Source: Candidatus Binatia bacterium (GTDB taxonomy: Bacteria > Desulfobacterota > Binatia > Bin18). From it: 64,000 nt of DNA. The position numbers and the translations under genes were made by a program. The notes beneath the pieces were generated by a model. That model made no database searches and was not told the origin of the DNA. It saw only the letters and a program-made list of their open reading frames with translations. Where the stretch lies: NCBI GenBank assembly GCA_951812575.1, contig OX638322.1, forward strand, positions 4,716,501-4,780,500, given 5' to 3'. This document shows positions 40,496 through 50,165 of the stretch, in pieces (the first letter of the stretch is position 1; every line of letters begins with the position of its first letter).

Positions 40496-42250
40496 TTACT
40501 CTTCTGCTCCACCCTGCCGCACTTGCGCGGTTTTTCCTGCATCGACCGCAAACGTCGTTGAATCCATCACCACTCCGTAGTCTCGCTGTGCGCTTTCCAC
40601 TGAGACCAATCCATCCTTCACGTCTTGTACGACCTTTTCGATCGCGCGCCGCTTCGGGTCGCCAAATCCGCCGCCGCCACTTGAGAGCAGTTCCACCTCA
40701 TCTCTTTTGGACAGGGTACTCATGGAGTTGACGGCGACCTCTTCCGTGCGGCCGTCGGCATAGTGAAAAATCTGCCGGTTGGGCGGTGCGGCCTGTCCGC
40801 CCCGCAGGCCGAACGGTGCCGTGGCGGGTTGGGTACCGCTCCCGAAGTTTGCACACGCAATATTGTCGGCTTCGACTCGCCAGCGATAGGTCACTCCCAT
40901 GCCACCCCGCCATTGCCCGGCTCCGGCACTATCCTGGCAATACTCAAACTGCTCGATGAAATACGGGTTGACCAACTCGTGCAGTTCAGGGTCCGGCGAA
41001 CGCAGTCCCCCAAGGCATATGGCAGTCCCGATATGGTCCCACCCGTCAAAGCCGGCCGTGGCTCCACCACCACCTTTGCTTAAAAAATGAATCTCCCCAA
41101 ACGGCCGTCCGGTGCGTGGGTTGATACCCGTGGTGGCCGGTGCACACCAGCGTCCCCAAGCCGCCTGAACACGCTCAGGGATCACCTCCGACAGGGCCAG
41201 CCAGACCGCTTCGGTTATGGTTTCGCCCGTTAAGACCGTGCAGGCCGTGCTCGGCGCTGGCTCGACCGGGTTCACCACACTTCCGCTCGGCGCCACGATA
41301 GAAACCGGACGCATGGCCCCTTCGTTATGCGGCACATCAGGGTTGACCAGAGTAAACAGTGCCAGGTAGCTCGCAGAAGCAGTATTGGCAAACGGACTGT
41401 TGACATAGCCAGGAACCTGGTCATCCGAGCCTGAGTAATCGAACATCACAGACTCGTCCTGCACTTCGACTTTGATCCGAATGGTCACCGGCCGGTCGTG
41501 GACAACACCGTCGTTATCTATCTGTCGCTCGGCCAGATACCTGCCGTTCGGGATCGCACGAATTTCCTCGCGCATATGCTTTTCCGAGGCGGCCAGGAGT
41601 TGCTCAACAACCTGTTCGACTACAGAGATGCCATGTTTTTTCACCAGTGCGATAATATTCCGTTCACCCAGGCCAGCGGCACCAACCAGACAATGCAGGT
41701 CGCCCTCCACCAGAAACCGCAGGCGCACATTGGACACGATCATTTCCCATAGGCCGCGATTGACTCTTCCCTGCTCATAGAGTTTGGCCGGTGGAATCCG
41801 CAGCCCCTCATCCCACACATCGCGTGCTTCCGGGTGATAGCCCGCCGCGCCGCCGCCGCCGGTGTCCGCTTGATGACCTTTCGTGACCGACCAGAAGCGC
41901 AGTTCGCCGTCAATATAAACCGGCTTGGCAATCGTAAAATCGGGCGGATGGTTATTGCCCCGATACGGGTCGTTGAGAATGAAGACGTCGCCTTCGTGCG
42001 TGTCGTCCGCATAGGTCTCAGCAATCGAGCGGACCGCCCAGGGCGTTGCGGCGAGCAGAATCGGAATATAGGCCGTCTGGGCGACTAAACGGAGTTGGCG
42101 GTCATAAATGGCGGTCACAAAATCGCGCGCCTCACTAAAAATCGGCGAGCGAGAGGTCCGCAGCATGGTCTGGCCCATTTCCTTGGTAATTGAATCCAAG
42201 CGATTCGCGATGACCGATATGAGGATCGGATCAATCCTGTCCGTTTGCAT
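40496..42250 (-). CDS. hyuB: Hydantoinase B/oxoprolinase-family (acetophenone-carboxylase-like) subunit
   Basis: The 584-residue HyuB-type protein has DPILISVIANRLDSITKEMGQTMLRTSRSPIFSEARDFVTAIYD, GDVFILNDPYRGNNHPPDFTIAKPVY, GHQADTGG and GGGGFGDPKRR near the end. Its ATG lies within the end of hyuA, a 20-bp overlap. Relatives are subunits of N-methylhydantoinase, 5-oxoprolinase and acetone/acetophenone carboxylases, which activate the substrate with ATP. The accompanying DUF35 and thiolase genes favour ketone or acyl-CoA metabolism over hydantoin hydrolysis. Confidence 0.9.
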   Translation of the reverse strand: MQTDRIDPILISVIANRLDSITKEMGQTMLRTSRSPIFSEARDFVTAIYDRQLRLVAQTAYIPILLAATPWAVRSIAETYADDTHEGDVFILNDPYRGNNHPPDFTIAKPVYIDGELRFWSVTKGHQADTGGGGAAGYHPEARDVWDEGLRIPPAKLYEQGRVNRGLWEMIVSNVRLRFLVEGDLHCLVGAAGLGERNIIALVKKHGISVVEQVVEQLLAASEKHMREEIRAIPNGRYLAERQIDNDGVVHDRPVTIRIKVEVQDESVMFDYSGSDDQVPGYVNSPFANTASASYLALFTLVNPDVPHNEGAMRPVSIVAPSGSVVNPVEPAPSTACTVLTGETITEAVWLALSEVIPERVQAAWGRWCAPATTGINPRTGRPFGEIHFLSKGGGGATAGFDGWDHIGTAICLGGLRSPDPELHELVNPYFIEQFEYCQDSAGAGQWRGGMGVTYRWRVEADNIACANFGSGTQPATAPFGLRGGQAAPPNRQIFHYADGRTEEVAVNSMSTLSKRDEVELLSSGGGGFGDPKRRAIEKVVQDVKDGLVSVESAQRDYGVVMDSTTFAVDAGKTAQVRQGGAEE

Positions 42251-44369
42251 TCCACGTCCCTTCCGCGCCGACCGGGCGACCACCCAACTCTGCGAGAATT
42301 TCGGCAAGCGGTCGCTCAGCCGGGTGCATGACATAATTACGGTAGGCATCACAGACTAAACGATAGCCGGGCGGGACGAGGACTGTGGTGTTGGGCTGTT
42401 CGATCAACGCCGGTCCGCTCAGGGCCATGCCACAGTCGAACTGATCCCCATTATAGACAGCAACCTGATACGGCGTCCCGGAGAAGTACGCCCGCCGCTT
42501 GCCTTTGAGCGCGACAGCCGGGTCTGTGCCCACAAGCGGACTTGGCGTGAGTCGTGGTTTCTCCGTGAGCCCCAGCGCCTTGACCCGCAGGTTGATCATT
42601 TCCAACGGAGCTTCCGGCATGGCATACCCATAGAGTGCCTCGTGGAGATGATGAAAACGGGCGGCTGCCGCCTCCAGTTCCGATGCAACGAGAGGGGGCT
42701 GAACCGGGACTTCGACTTCATGGAATTGGCCAACGTAACGTACATCGAACGTTACGCGAAGCCGTACTTTCTCTGCGGGGATACCTTCCGATGCTAACGT
42801 TACGCGCGCCTGCTCTTCAATCTCCCTCAGTGTGCCGCTGATATCGTCGGGAACGATGGCGTCCCAGTCTCGGGTGAACGTCTGAACGTAGTCGTGCTGC
42901 AAATCAGAGATCAGCATGCCGGCCGCACAGAACACCGAGGACTCCTGGGGAATCATAATCAGCGGAATGTCCAACTCTCGGGCTATCATTCCGGCGTGTA
43001 GCGGCCCCGCTCCACCGGCAACCACAAGCGCAAACTCGCGCGGATCATAGCCCCGTTCGACCGAAACACCCTGAAGCGCAGCCGCCATATTGGCGTTCAC
43101 AATACGATAGATGCCCTCGGCAGCCTCAATAGGAGAGAGGCCCAAGGGCTCGGCGATCTTGTCTGTCACCGCACGTTGAGCACCATGATAGTCAAGGGGC
43201 ATCTCCCCGCCTAATAGCCCGTCTGAGGAAAGATAGCCAAGAACCAAGTTGGCATCTGTCACCGTGGGTTCGACCCCGCCACGGCCGTAACACACCGGAC
43301 CGGGCTCGGCTCCGGCGCTCTTGGGCCCGACCTGGAGAATCCCTCCGGCATCGATCCAGGCAACACTGCCCCCGCCAGCGCCAACCGTGTGGATGTCCAG
43401 TAGAGGCAGAGCGAGCCGGTGGCCGCCAACCTCGCCCTCCGTTGTTGTCACGGGCTGACGATCGTGAATGAGACAGGCATCAAAACTGGTCCCGCCCATG
43501 TCAACCGTGATCACATCGCGCAAGGCGTGGGTGCCGGCATAGAACACGCCGGCCATGGGTCCGCCAGCCGGACCGGATAAGAGGGTATTGGCGGCAAAGC
43601 GCCGCGTCAGGTGGGGCGACATCACACCGCCATTCGACTGCATAATAAGCAAGACGCCGGGAAATCCCGATGCGTCCAACTGGCTTTCAAGCTGAGTCAG
43701 ATAGCGCGACAGTGGAGGACCGACCGTCGCATTGAGTACGGTGGTGGAATGTCGCTCATAGACCCGAATTTGCGGCAGCACTTCGGAGGATAAGGACACA
43801 TACACCTCAGGGAGGGCATCCTGGATGAGCTGACCGGTTCGGCGTTCATGAGCCGGATTTAAGAAAGACCACAAATAGCTGACCGCCACCGCCTCAATCG
43901 CATGCACCCGGATATGTGCAATCACGTCCATCACATCCGCTTCGTTCAGGGGAGTCACCACTGCGCCCTCAACATTGACCCGTTCGGTAATAGGGTAGAT
44001 ATGCGCTCGAGGGACCAAAGACGGCGGCGGACCGTATTTGCTATCGTACTGACGGTCACGCAGCCCCCGACGCATATTGAGCACATCGCGAAAGCCACGG
44101 GTCGTCAGAAAGGCGGTTTTGGCTCCTTCCCCGGTCAAGACGGCATTGGTCGTAATGGTCGTCCCATGAACGATGACGCTGACTCGACCGAGGAAATCCG
44201 ACAGCCCACGATCAAGAGAGGCGGCGATCTTCCGCAATCCCTGCAAGACGCCGGTCGCGGGCTGCGACGGTGTAGTCGGTGTCTTATAGACTTGGGTCGC
44301 GCCCTGCGAGTCAGTGACAAGAAAGTCGGTAAACGTGCCGCCGACATCGATGCCGATTTTGTATTTCAT
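42231..44369 (-). CDS. hyuA: Hydantoinase A/oxoprolinase-family ATP-dependent subunit
   Basis: The 712-residue protein has the actin/HSP70-like ATPase start GIDVGGTFTDFLV, HGTTITTNAVLTGEGAKTAFLTTRGFRDVL, SGPAGGPMAG, DMGGTSFDACL and GAGGGSVAWIDAGGILQVGPKSAGAEPGPVCYGRGG. These are canonical HyuA motifs. It pairs with HyuB to phosphorylate and open or carboxylate the substrate. The start overlaps the DUF35 stop (ATGA). A second hyuA is at 59625-61676. Confidence 0.93.
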   Translation of the reverse strand: MKYKIGIDVGGTFTDFLVTDSQGATQVYKTPTTPSQPATGVLQGLRKIAASLDRGLSDFLGRVSVIVHGTTITTNAVLTGEGAKTAFLTTRGFRDVLNMRRGLRDRQYDSKYGPPPSLVPRAHIYPITERVNVEGAVVTPLNEADVMDVIAHIRVHAIEAVAVSYLWSFLNPAHERRTGQLIQDALPEVYVSLSSEVLPQIRVYERHSTTVLNATVGPPLSRYLTQLESQLDASGFPGVLLIMQSNGGVMSPHLTRRFAANTLLSGPAGGPMAGVFYAGTHALRDVITVDMGGTSFDACLIHDRQPVTTTEGEVGGHRLALPLLDIHTVGAGGGSVAWIDAGGILQVGPKSAGAEPGPVCYGRGGVEPTVTDANLVLGYLSSDGLLGGEMPLDYHGAQRAVTDKIAEPLGLSPIEAAEGIYRIVNANMAAALQGVSVERGYDPREFALVVAGGAGPLHAGMIARELDIPLIMIPQESSVFCAAGMLISDLQHDYVQTFTRDWDAIVPDDISGTLREIEEQARVTLASEGIPAEKVRLRVTFDVRYVGQFHEVEVPVQPPLVASELEAAAARFHHLHEALYGYAMPEAPLEMINLRVKALGLTEKPRLTPSPLVGTDPAVALKGKRRAYFSGTPYQVAVYNGDQFDCGMALSGPALIEQPNTTVLVPPGYRLVCDAYRNYVMHPAERPLAEILAELGGRPVGAEGTWNANGQD

Positions 44370-44842
44370 GCTGTGACAATTTTCACGGGGGAAGTCTCCC
44401 CCGCACTCCCTCGGGTCAGGGTAAAGGTCGGCACATAGCGCTCAATGCCCTCGGGGTCCTGCCCGACTGCGGACGGCAAGAGGCGCACGGTGCGCCCCCG
44501 CTTAACTTGGCCAGGCTCTGTTTCCACCAGCCGAGTGAATATCCTCAGCTCTTCGACACGGACCACAGCGAAAATCAATGGACACGGAAAGCCCGGCGGG
44601 ACGCCGGTATCTTGAATGGTGTAGGCGTGGATCGTCCCCTGGTCTGGCAGTTCAACCCAGTCGAGCCGGTCTGAGAGACATTCCGGACAGACCACACGCG
44701 GCGGCCAGTGGCGCAGAGCGCACTGCGGACAAAATGTGGTGAGCAGCTTTTGTGACCGCAGGGCTTCATAAAACGGTGCCAGTCGAGTGTTCTGACTGCC
44801 CTGGAGCGGAAAGGGGTCAATGGCACGGAAATATTCGCTCAT
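44366..44842 (-). CDS. DUF35 OB-fold protein with zinc ribbon
   Basis: The 158-residue protein has the rubredoxin-like zinc ribbon FCPQC...VVCPECLSD (four Cys) at residues 38-57. An OB-fold follows, with WVELPDQGTIHAYTIQDTGVPPGFPCPLIFAVVRVEE. DUF35 proteins partner with SCP2-type thiolases, channelling or positioning acyl-CoA, as in steroid side-chain retroaldolases. It lies 8 bp after the thiolase and overlaps hyuA, consistent with one complex or pathway. Confidence 0.88.
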   Translation of the reverse strand: MSEYFRAIDPFPLQGSQNTRLAPFYEALRSQKLLTTFCPQCALRHWPPRVVCPECLSDRLDWVELPDQGTIHAYTIQDTGVPPGFPCPLIFAVVRVEELRIFTRLVETEPGQVKRGRTVRLLPSAVGQDPEGIERYVPTFTLTRGSAGETSPVKIVTA

Positions 44843-44850
44843 AGGCAGAG

Positions 44851-46014
44851 CTACTCTCGCCCGTAAATCATGACCACATGCTCGCCCATCCCACTATTAT
44901 TATGCGTCAGTCCGATATGCACCTCCGGAACCTGCCGTTCGCCTGCTTCCCCGCGCAGTTGCCAAAAGGCTTCGACCGCCTGAGCCACCCCCGTGGCTCC
45001 AAGCGGGTGTCCGCAGCCCATCAGCCCACCGCGAGGATTAACGACCACGTCCCCGCCGTAATCGGACCGCCCTTCCATAACGAACGGACCGCCTTCGCCC
45101 TTAGAACAGAATCCAAGCTCTTCATAGGCAATAATCTCGGCGATGGCAAAACAATCGTGAACCTCGGCAAAATCCACAGCGCTCGCCTGTATCCCGGCCA
45201 TGGCGTAGGCGTCCCCGGCGGCCTGTTTCATGGCCGGCCAACTGGCATAATCGGGGTCGAGGCTGGAGACCGAAAACCCGTGGACCGCCTGCCCGGTTCC
45301 GCGAATAAAGACCGGCTTGTCCGTTATCTCCTTGGCCCGCTCTTCGCTCGCCAGGATAACGGCAGCCGCGCCATCGGTGATAGGAGAACACATAAACAGC
45401 CGCAGCGGGGAGGCGATCATGCGCGAGCACACGACCGCATCCAAGGTGACGCCATTCTGAAAATGGGCATATGGATTCTTGCTTGAATGCGTATGGTTTT
45501 TCACCGCCACATGGGCAAGTTGCTCTTCTGTTGTACCGTATCCGGCCATATGCAGTTGGGCGGCCAGGGCAAAGGAGGGCGGGGCAGTGAGTCCAAAACA
45601 GGCTTCCCAGTCTCGGTCCACCCCAGTCCCCATATTCAGCACGGCCTCACCCATATTGGGGAGATTGAGCTTCTCGACTCCCAGCACCATGACGATGTCG
45701 GCCAGACCGGCGGCAATAAACGCATAGGCATAGCGTATCCCCGCAGTGCCACTGGCACACATATGTTCGGTCCGGGCCGAGAGCTTACTCGGCTGAATGC
45801 CCAGCGTTTCCGCGGCAAGCGGCGCAATATGACTCTGAAAGGCCGCCCGTTCAGGCAGGACGGCACCAACGACCAGGCCTTCGATATCCTTGGGAGTCAA
45901 GTGCGGAACGGAAGCAAAGCAGGCCCGGCCGGCCTCGGCAAGCAGTTCCCGAAAGCCGGCTGCGCGCACCCCAAAGCGTGAAAGGCCCGCCCCAATCAGG
46001 GCAACCCGACGCAT
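44851..46014 (-). CDS. Thiolase-family (SCP2-thiolase-like) protein
   Basis: A 387-residue thiolase-fold protein. HMCASGTAGIRYAYAFIAAG carries the nucleophilic-loop Cys, EVHDCFAIAEIIAYEELG follows, and GGLMGCGHPLGATGVAQAVE has the conserved GHPLGATG. The HDCFAIAE form and the DUF35 partner indicate the SCP2-thiolase/lipid-transfer branch, which may cleave or condense acyl-CoA, or act as a retro-aldolase. AAAGGAG six bases upstream supports the ATG at 46014. It is first in the thiolase-DUF35-hyuA-hyuB operon. Confidence 0.9.
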   Translation of the reverse strand: MRRVALIGAGLSRFGVRAAGFRELLAEAGRACFASVPHLTPKDIEGLVVGAVLPERAAFQSHIAPLAAETLGIQPSKLSARTEHMCASGTAGIRYAYAFIAAGLADIVMVLGVEKLNLPNMGEAVLNMGTGVDRDWEACFGLTAPPSFALAAQLHMAGYGTTEEQLAHVAVKNHTHSSKNPYAHFQNGVTLDAVVCSRMIASPLRLFMCSPITDGAAAVILASEERAKEITDKPVFIRGTGQAVHGFSVSSLDPDYASWPAMKQAAGDAYAMAGIQASAVDFAEVHDCFAIAEIIAYEELGFCSKGEGGPFVMEGRSDYGGDVVVNPRGGLMGCGHPLGATGVAQAVEAFWQLRGEAGERQVPEVHIGLTHNNSGMGEHVVMIYGRE

Positions 46015-46099
46015 ACACAACTCCTTTTTGTCTGAGACAATCTTACCTAATCAAGAATCCTGTTTGCTAAAAAGGCGGTATTTCTCTCCGGGAGAGGTC

Positions 46100-47992
46100 T
46101 TACTCTTGAGGAGAATCCGCTTGCATGGCTCTCAGACGGTCACGTGTCTGTTGGGCGCTGTCTGTCTTCCCGGTCTCTTCATACAGCCGAGCGAGTTGTT
46201 CAAGCGTCTCGCGGGTCACCGGGCTGTCTGCGGGCAGGGCTTCCTCTTGGATGTGGACCGCTCGCTCCGTAAGCAACACGGCCTCTTCATTTTTTCCCTG
46301 CTCTGCATAGAACATCGCCTGGGTGCGGAGATTCAGCGCCACGTTTGGATGATCCGCACCAAGCGACGCTTCCATAACGGAAGCGGCCTGCTCGTATAGG
46401 GGTAAGAATGTCGTATAATCCTTGGTGTCCTGGAGGAGGTCAGCGATGCCGCTCAGTGTCGTGGCCAGATTGTTCAGACTGACCGCAATATCACGCTGCC
46501 CAGGTTCCAGCGCCTTGGTCTCAACCGCCAGGGCTTCTCCGTAATACTGCCGAGAGGCGTCGAGATCCCCGGCATCTTTCAGGAACAGTGCAAACTGATT
46601 CAGGCTCGTAGCAATATTCGGGTGATCCTCACCCAGCGCGGTCTTCATCACCCGTACGGATCGTTCGAACAGCGGACGGGCGGCCTCAAAATTGCCATTC
46701 TGGTGGTGCAGAGAAGCCAGGTTATTCAGACTGACCGCAACGTTGGGATGGACCCGGCCGTAGGCCGCCTCGGTAATCTGAAGCGCGCGCTCGTACAGGG
46801 ACAACGGACGGACGCTATCCCCCCCCTCGCGCAGGGCTAAGGCCATATTGTTCAGATTCATCGCCACAACAGGGTGGTCTTTGCCCAGCGCTTGTTCGTT
46901 GATCGCAATGACGCGTTCATAGACCTGTGCGGCCTCGGTGTAGTTCCGGACCTGATACAAGAGGGACGCCAGGTTGTTCAGACTGGTGCCCACGTCCGGA
47001 TGCGTCGGACCATAGGCAGCGGTATAGATCTCGGCCGCCCGCTCAAACATGGGTCTTGCTTTGGCGAATTCTCCTATTTGATATAACGCCGATCCGAGAT
47101 TGTTGAGACTCGCAGCCACATCGGGATGTGACGAGCCCAGCGCCGCCTCCCGGATGTCGAGCGCGCGTTGCTGTATTTCCCCTGCCTCGGTGTAATTCCC
47201 CATTTCCTTCATGAGCAGCCCCAACCGGGTCAGGTCGTCGGCAACAACGGGGTGCTGAGCGCCATGCGTGCGCTCATGAATGGAGAGCGCACTCTGGAGT
47301 AAGGTTCGGGCGCCGTTATACTGCTTGGTCGCAATCAACAGCTCGCCCAGATTAATCATACTCAGCGCAACAGCCGGATGTTCGTTCCCGAGCTGCTGTC
47401 GGTGGATCGTCAACGCCCGTTCAAAAAGCGGACGGGCCTGCTCGTACTGCTTTTGCTCTTTGTACAGCATGGCCAGGTTACCGACGCTCACGGCAACCGC
47501 GGCATGTGACTGCCCATAGGCTGTTTCTGTAATGCTCAGGGCTCGCTCGAACAGCGGACGGGCAGCATCAAACTGCTGCTGATCCTGAATCACCAGGGCG
47601 AGATTGGTCAGACTGCGGATAATGCCGGGATGGTTGTTCCCGAGCGCCCTCTCGTCAATGCCCAGCGCCCGTTCGAAGAGCTGACGAGCTTCCGCATATT
47701 GACGGATCTGCTGAAGGAGGAGGGCGAGGTTATTCAGGCTTTGAGAGACGAGCGGATGGTCGGGGCCGGCAACCTTTTCCGTCTGCTCAAGCAGTTCGCG
47801 CGCAACGGGAATGGCGGCCTGAAATTTTCCAGCCGCGTGCAAACGCCCGGCTTCTTCGGCCAATTGCTTGAGGCGGGTACCCGGCGCCTCGTCCGCACCA
47901 AAAGCAACCGGCACCAAACAGAGGACAGTAACGGCAACAACGACGCTGAGGATTCGTCTTGGACTATTCACTACAAGTGAGAGCCGAGACAT
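46100..47992 (-). CDS. Exported kinesin-light-chain-type TPR protein
   Basis: The 630-residue protein has a signal peptide (RRILSVVVAVTVLCLVPVAFGA) and about thirteen 42-residue TPRs of the kinesin light chain type. A recurring unit is HPxVAxSLNNLAxLxxxxxxYxxARPLFERAL. Signal cleavage would place the solenoid in the periplasm, where it probably serves protein-protein contacts. One repeat (VSLNNLATTLSGIADLLQDTKDY) is longer than the rest. No enzymatic or NB-ARC domain is fused. It precedes the DUF1329 group. Confidence 0.88.
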   Translation of the reverse strand: MSRLSLVVNSPRRILSVVVAVTVLCLVPVAFGADEAPGTRLKQLAEEAGRLHAAGKFQAAIPVARELLEQTEKVAGPDHPLVSQSLNNLALLLQQIRQYAEARQLFERALGIDERALGNNHPGIIRSLTNLALVIQDQQQFDAARPLFERALSITETAYGQSHAAVAVSVGNLAMLYKEQKQYEQARPLFERALTIHRQQLGNEHPAVALSMINLGELLIATKQYNGARTLLQSALSIHERTHGAQHPVVADDLTRLGLLMKEMGNYTEAGEIQQRALDIREAALGSSHPDVAASLNNLGSALYQIGEFAKARPMFERAAEIYTAAYGPTHPDVGTSLNNLASLLYQVRNYTEAAQVYERVIAINEQALGKDHPVVAMNLNNMALALREGGDSVRPLSLYERALQITEAAYGRVHPNVAVSLNNLASLHHQNGNFEAARPLFERSVRVMKTALGEDHPNIATSLNQFALFLKDAGDLDASRQYYGEALAVETKALEPGQRDIAVSLNNLATTLSGIADLLQDTKDYTTFLPLYEQAASVMEASLGADHPNVALNLRTQAMFYAEQGKNEEAVLLTERAVHIQEEALPADSPVTRETLEQLARLYEETGKTDSAQQTRDRLRAMQADSPQE

Positions 47993-48022
47993 GGGGAGGG
48001 GGTCAGAACCCGCCGAGACAGG

Positions 48023-48502
48023 CTATTCCGTCTGTGTCGCCTGATCAGGAGGCACAGAAATGACGTCTTCGGAGGGCTTATGAAAGGTTTCCGCCACGTC
48101 AAAAGAGCCGCGCAACGAATAGACATCATCTTTGAACATGGGGAGGTGAGAATAGTAGGCACGATGGTAATAGCAGCCCAGGCCCTCACCTGGAGCGGCG
48201 GTCTCCTCTTCGACGCTAGCGTCGGAAACCGCACCGCTTCCGCTCTCTGCCGAGGGGGGTGTCTTGACTGAAGCGATGTCGTGTTGCGCGGCCTGTTCAG
48301 CCTGACTTTTTTCAGTCAGCATATCAGCATTATTCTTCTGGGTCGGTGTCAGCGGTCGATGAGACGGGTTTTCAAATTTATCCAGCCAGCCGTAATACGC
48401 GGTGGCTTTGGGTGCAGTTGGTTGCGGCTCTCCTTCTGCCCGGAGATCACCGGCGACACACATGACACCAAGGCTCACAACGATAATCAGGATGCTTTTC
48501 AT
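48023..48502 (-). CDS. Exported protein sharing a motif with the DUF1329 neighbour
   Basis: The 159-residue product has a signal peptide (MKSILIIVVSLGVMCVAGDLRA) and a Ser/Glu/Ala-rich middle. A C-terminal CYYHRAYYSHLPMFKDDVYSLRG follows. The adjacent DUF1329 protein contains FYHKAYHSQMAMFPENNYNLPE, so the two share a YH-x-AY-x-S-x3-MF-x4-Y-x-L motif. It is probably a diverged partner or fragment of that family. It is transcribed after the DUF1329 gene, with a long palindrome between. No known domain is recognised. Confidence 0.65.
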   Translation of the reverse strand: MKSILIIVVSLGVMCVAGDLRAEGEPQPTAPKATAYYGWLDKFENPSHRPLTPTQKNNADMLTEKSQAEQAAQHDIASVKTPPSAESGSGAVSDASVEEETAAPGEGLGCYYHRAYYSHLPMFKDDVYSLRGSFDVAETFHKPSEDVISVPPDQATQTE

Positions 48503-48541
48503 ACTGAAGCCCCTGTTCTCACCGCTCGCAACACGAAAGGA

Positions 48542-48571
48542 CAAGGGGGAGCAGATATCTGCTCCCCCTTG
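48542..48571. terminator. 30-bp perfect palindrome after the DUF1329 gene
   Basis: CAAGGGGGAGCAGAT (48542-48556) is followed immediately by its reverse complement. On the minus strand TCCTTTCG comes next. It may act as terminator, attenuator or mRNA-end stabiliser between the DUF1329 and small exported-protein genes. Confidence 0.6.
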
Positions 48572-48591
48572 GAGATGTCTTCTGAGGCTGT

Positions 48592-50034
48592 TTAGCGGTG
48601 CAGCTCAGTCAGACGGTTAAGGTCATACAGGCCGTTAATGTAATCCATCGAAAAGTCGGGCAGACCGCCAGCGTATTCACGCCACAGGTTGCCACGACCG
48701 TTCTGGATATCAACCGTGTCCACGTTCCGCCAGTGAATCGCGCCACGATTGGCGTTCATATAGGTATACTTCTTGGAATCGTCAGCCCACTGGTAGCCCC
48801 ACTGCCACAGCTTCCACAGTTTTCCTTTACGGTCGAAAGCAATGTGGTTCCAGGTCTCCCAGGTTTGCGGGTCGATCGCCATGATCGCGCTCTTGTACGG
48901 ATGGCGCGGGTCTTTCGGAATCCGCTCGACCACGAACAGCTCGCGGATCTGCCAGATGTCGTTGTTGAGCCAGCCGTCAGGCCCACCGTAGCGCACGCCG
49001 TCGTCTTCCCACTTGGTCAGGGCATGCACGGTCAGGAATTTCTTGGGACCCCAGAACACCCAGTCCCACTCGAGCGGACGGCCTGAGAAGCCATAGAAGT
49101 CTTCCAGGGTATGCTCGGTGCCCATCAGCGAGTCAGACTTCACCTCAGCCGAAATACGCCGCACGCGCCGCAGGCTCGGAACATAGGCCCAGCCGTCATC
49201 GGTCCGGCGCGGGTCGATATAGCGCTGGATGATGAACGCAGTACCCCGCACATCGTACGGCTCGAAGAAGCCGGTAAACTCCTTCCAGTGCACGGTCCCG
49301 GCGTCATCGTTTTCGGGCAGGTTGTAGTTGTTTTCCGGAAACATGGCCATCTGGGAGTGATAGGCCTTGTGATAGAAGGTGCCCAGGCTGCGCTCGTAGG
49401 TGCCGCCGCCGCCGTAGATCTTCTCGTAATCGTAGTCCCAGTCCGTGTCGATATCGATTTCACCACCAATCCAGGCATCGGGTGGTTTCGTCGGCTCCGG
49501 AGTTTCGTGCTCACCGCCGAACCTCAGCCACGTGCTCAGCGCGTTGGCGACGAAGTAGCCGCGCCAGTAAAAGCGCTTGTCATAGTTCCAGGCCACCTTG
49601 AGACCGGCAGTGTTCATGTCCGTCTCGGTCCGGATATCATCGTTCGAAAACGGATAGCCGCAGACATAATTCTCGAGCGCGCCGTCCGCGGCCAGCGAGA
49701 CCTGCTTCTGGAACTTCTCGTCGCAGTCCCGCACCACCTGGTGCGGTGTCACGTTGTAGGTTTCGGCCACCTCCATTTGCAGCGTACCGTCGTTCCACTT
49801 CTCGAACTGCTCGAAATAGCCGGGGAACATGAACGGTCTCACCTTAGGCAGGTCGGCGTGCGTCAGCACGTCGCCGGGGTTAAATTCCGGCTCGGCGTCT
49901 TTGGTCTCGTTGAACCATTGCTCGAATGTATCGCGCGTGTACGTGGTCGCGTCGCCGCCCTGCGCCAGTACGCTGGTCTGCGCCCACAACAGGCTGCAGG
50001 CCGCGAGAAACGAAAACGCTATAAGTCGTTTCAT
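48592..50034 (-). CDS. DUF1329 family outer-membrane-associated protein
   Basis: The 480-residue exported protein (signal MKRLIAFSFLAACSLLWAQTSVLA) has the DUF1329 pattern: RDCDEKFQKQVSLAADGALENYVCGYPF, then RRVRRISAEVKSDSLMGTEHTLEDFYGFSGRP, then WETWNHIAFDRKGKLWKLWQW. The fold resembles LolA/LolB-type lipoprotein or lipid carriers. It travels with DUF1302, RND and YCF48 genes here, suggesting a periplasmic carrier in a hydrophobic-molecule transport system. Confidence 0.88.
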   Translation of the reverse strand: MKRLIAFSFLAACSLLWAQTSVLAQGGDATTYTRDTFEQWFNETKDAEPEFNPGDVLTHADLPKVRPFMFPGYFEQFEKWNDGTLQMEVAETYNVTPHQVVRDCDEKFQKQVSLAADGALENYVCGYPFSNDDIRTETDMNTAGLKVAWNYDKRFYWRGYFVANALSTWLRFGGEHETPEPTKPPDAWIGGEIDIDTDWDYDYEKIYGGGGTYERSLGTFYHKAYHSQMAMFPENNYNLPENDDAGTVHWKEFTGFFEPYDVRGTAFIIQRYIDPRRTDDGWAYVPSLRRVRRISAEVKSDSLMGTEHTLEDFYGFSGRPLEWDWVFWGPKKFLTVHALTKWEDDGVRYGGPDGWLNNDIWQIRELFVVERIPKDPRHPYKSAIMAIDPQTWETWNHIAFDRKGKLWKLWQWGYQWADDSKKYTYMNANRGAIHWRNVDTVDIQNGRGNLWREYAGGLPDFSMDYINGLYDLNRLTELHR

Positions 50035-50136
50035 AAATCCTCCTCCATTAAGAAAATTTGCCGCTCTATTTTTAGTTGGCTTTTTTAGGAAGTCAATAAT
50101 TCTTCAGCAGGTATTTTTATACTGCTAGCATCAATG

Positions 50137-50160
50137 GGGGCGATGCATGCATCGCCCCCT
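50137..50160. terminator. 24-bp perfect palindrome after the DUF1302 gene
   Basis: GGGGGCGATGCA (50137-50148) is followed by its exact reverse complement (50149-50160), directly after the DUF1302 stop. No U-run follows on the minus strand, so it may be a processing or stabilising hairpin rather than a terminator. Confidence 0.5.
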
Positions 50161-50165
50161 ACACC

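Noticed and set aside
46015..46099. CTCTCC/GGGAGAG hairpin as terminator between the TPR and thiolase genes
   Set aside because: The stem is short and no U-run follows.
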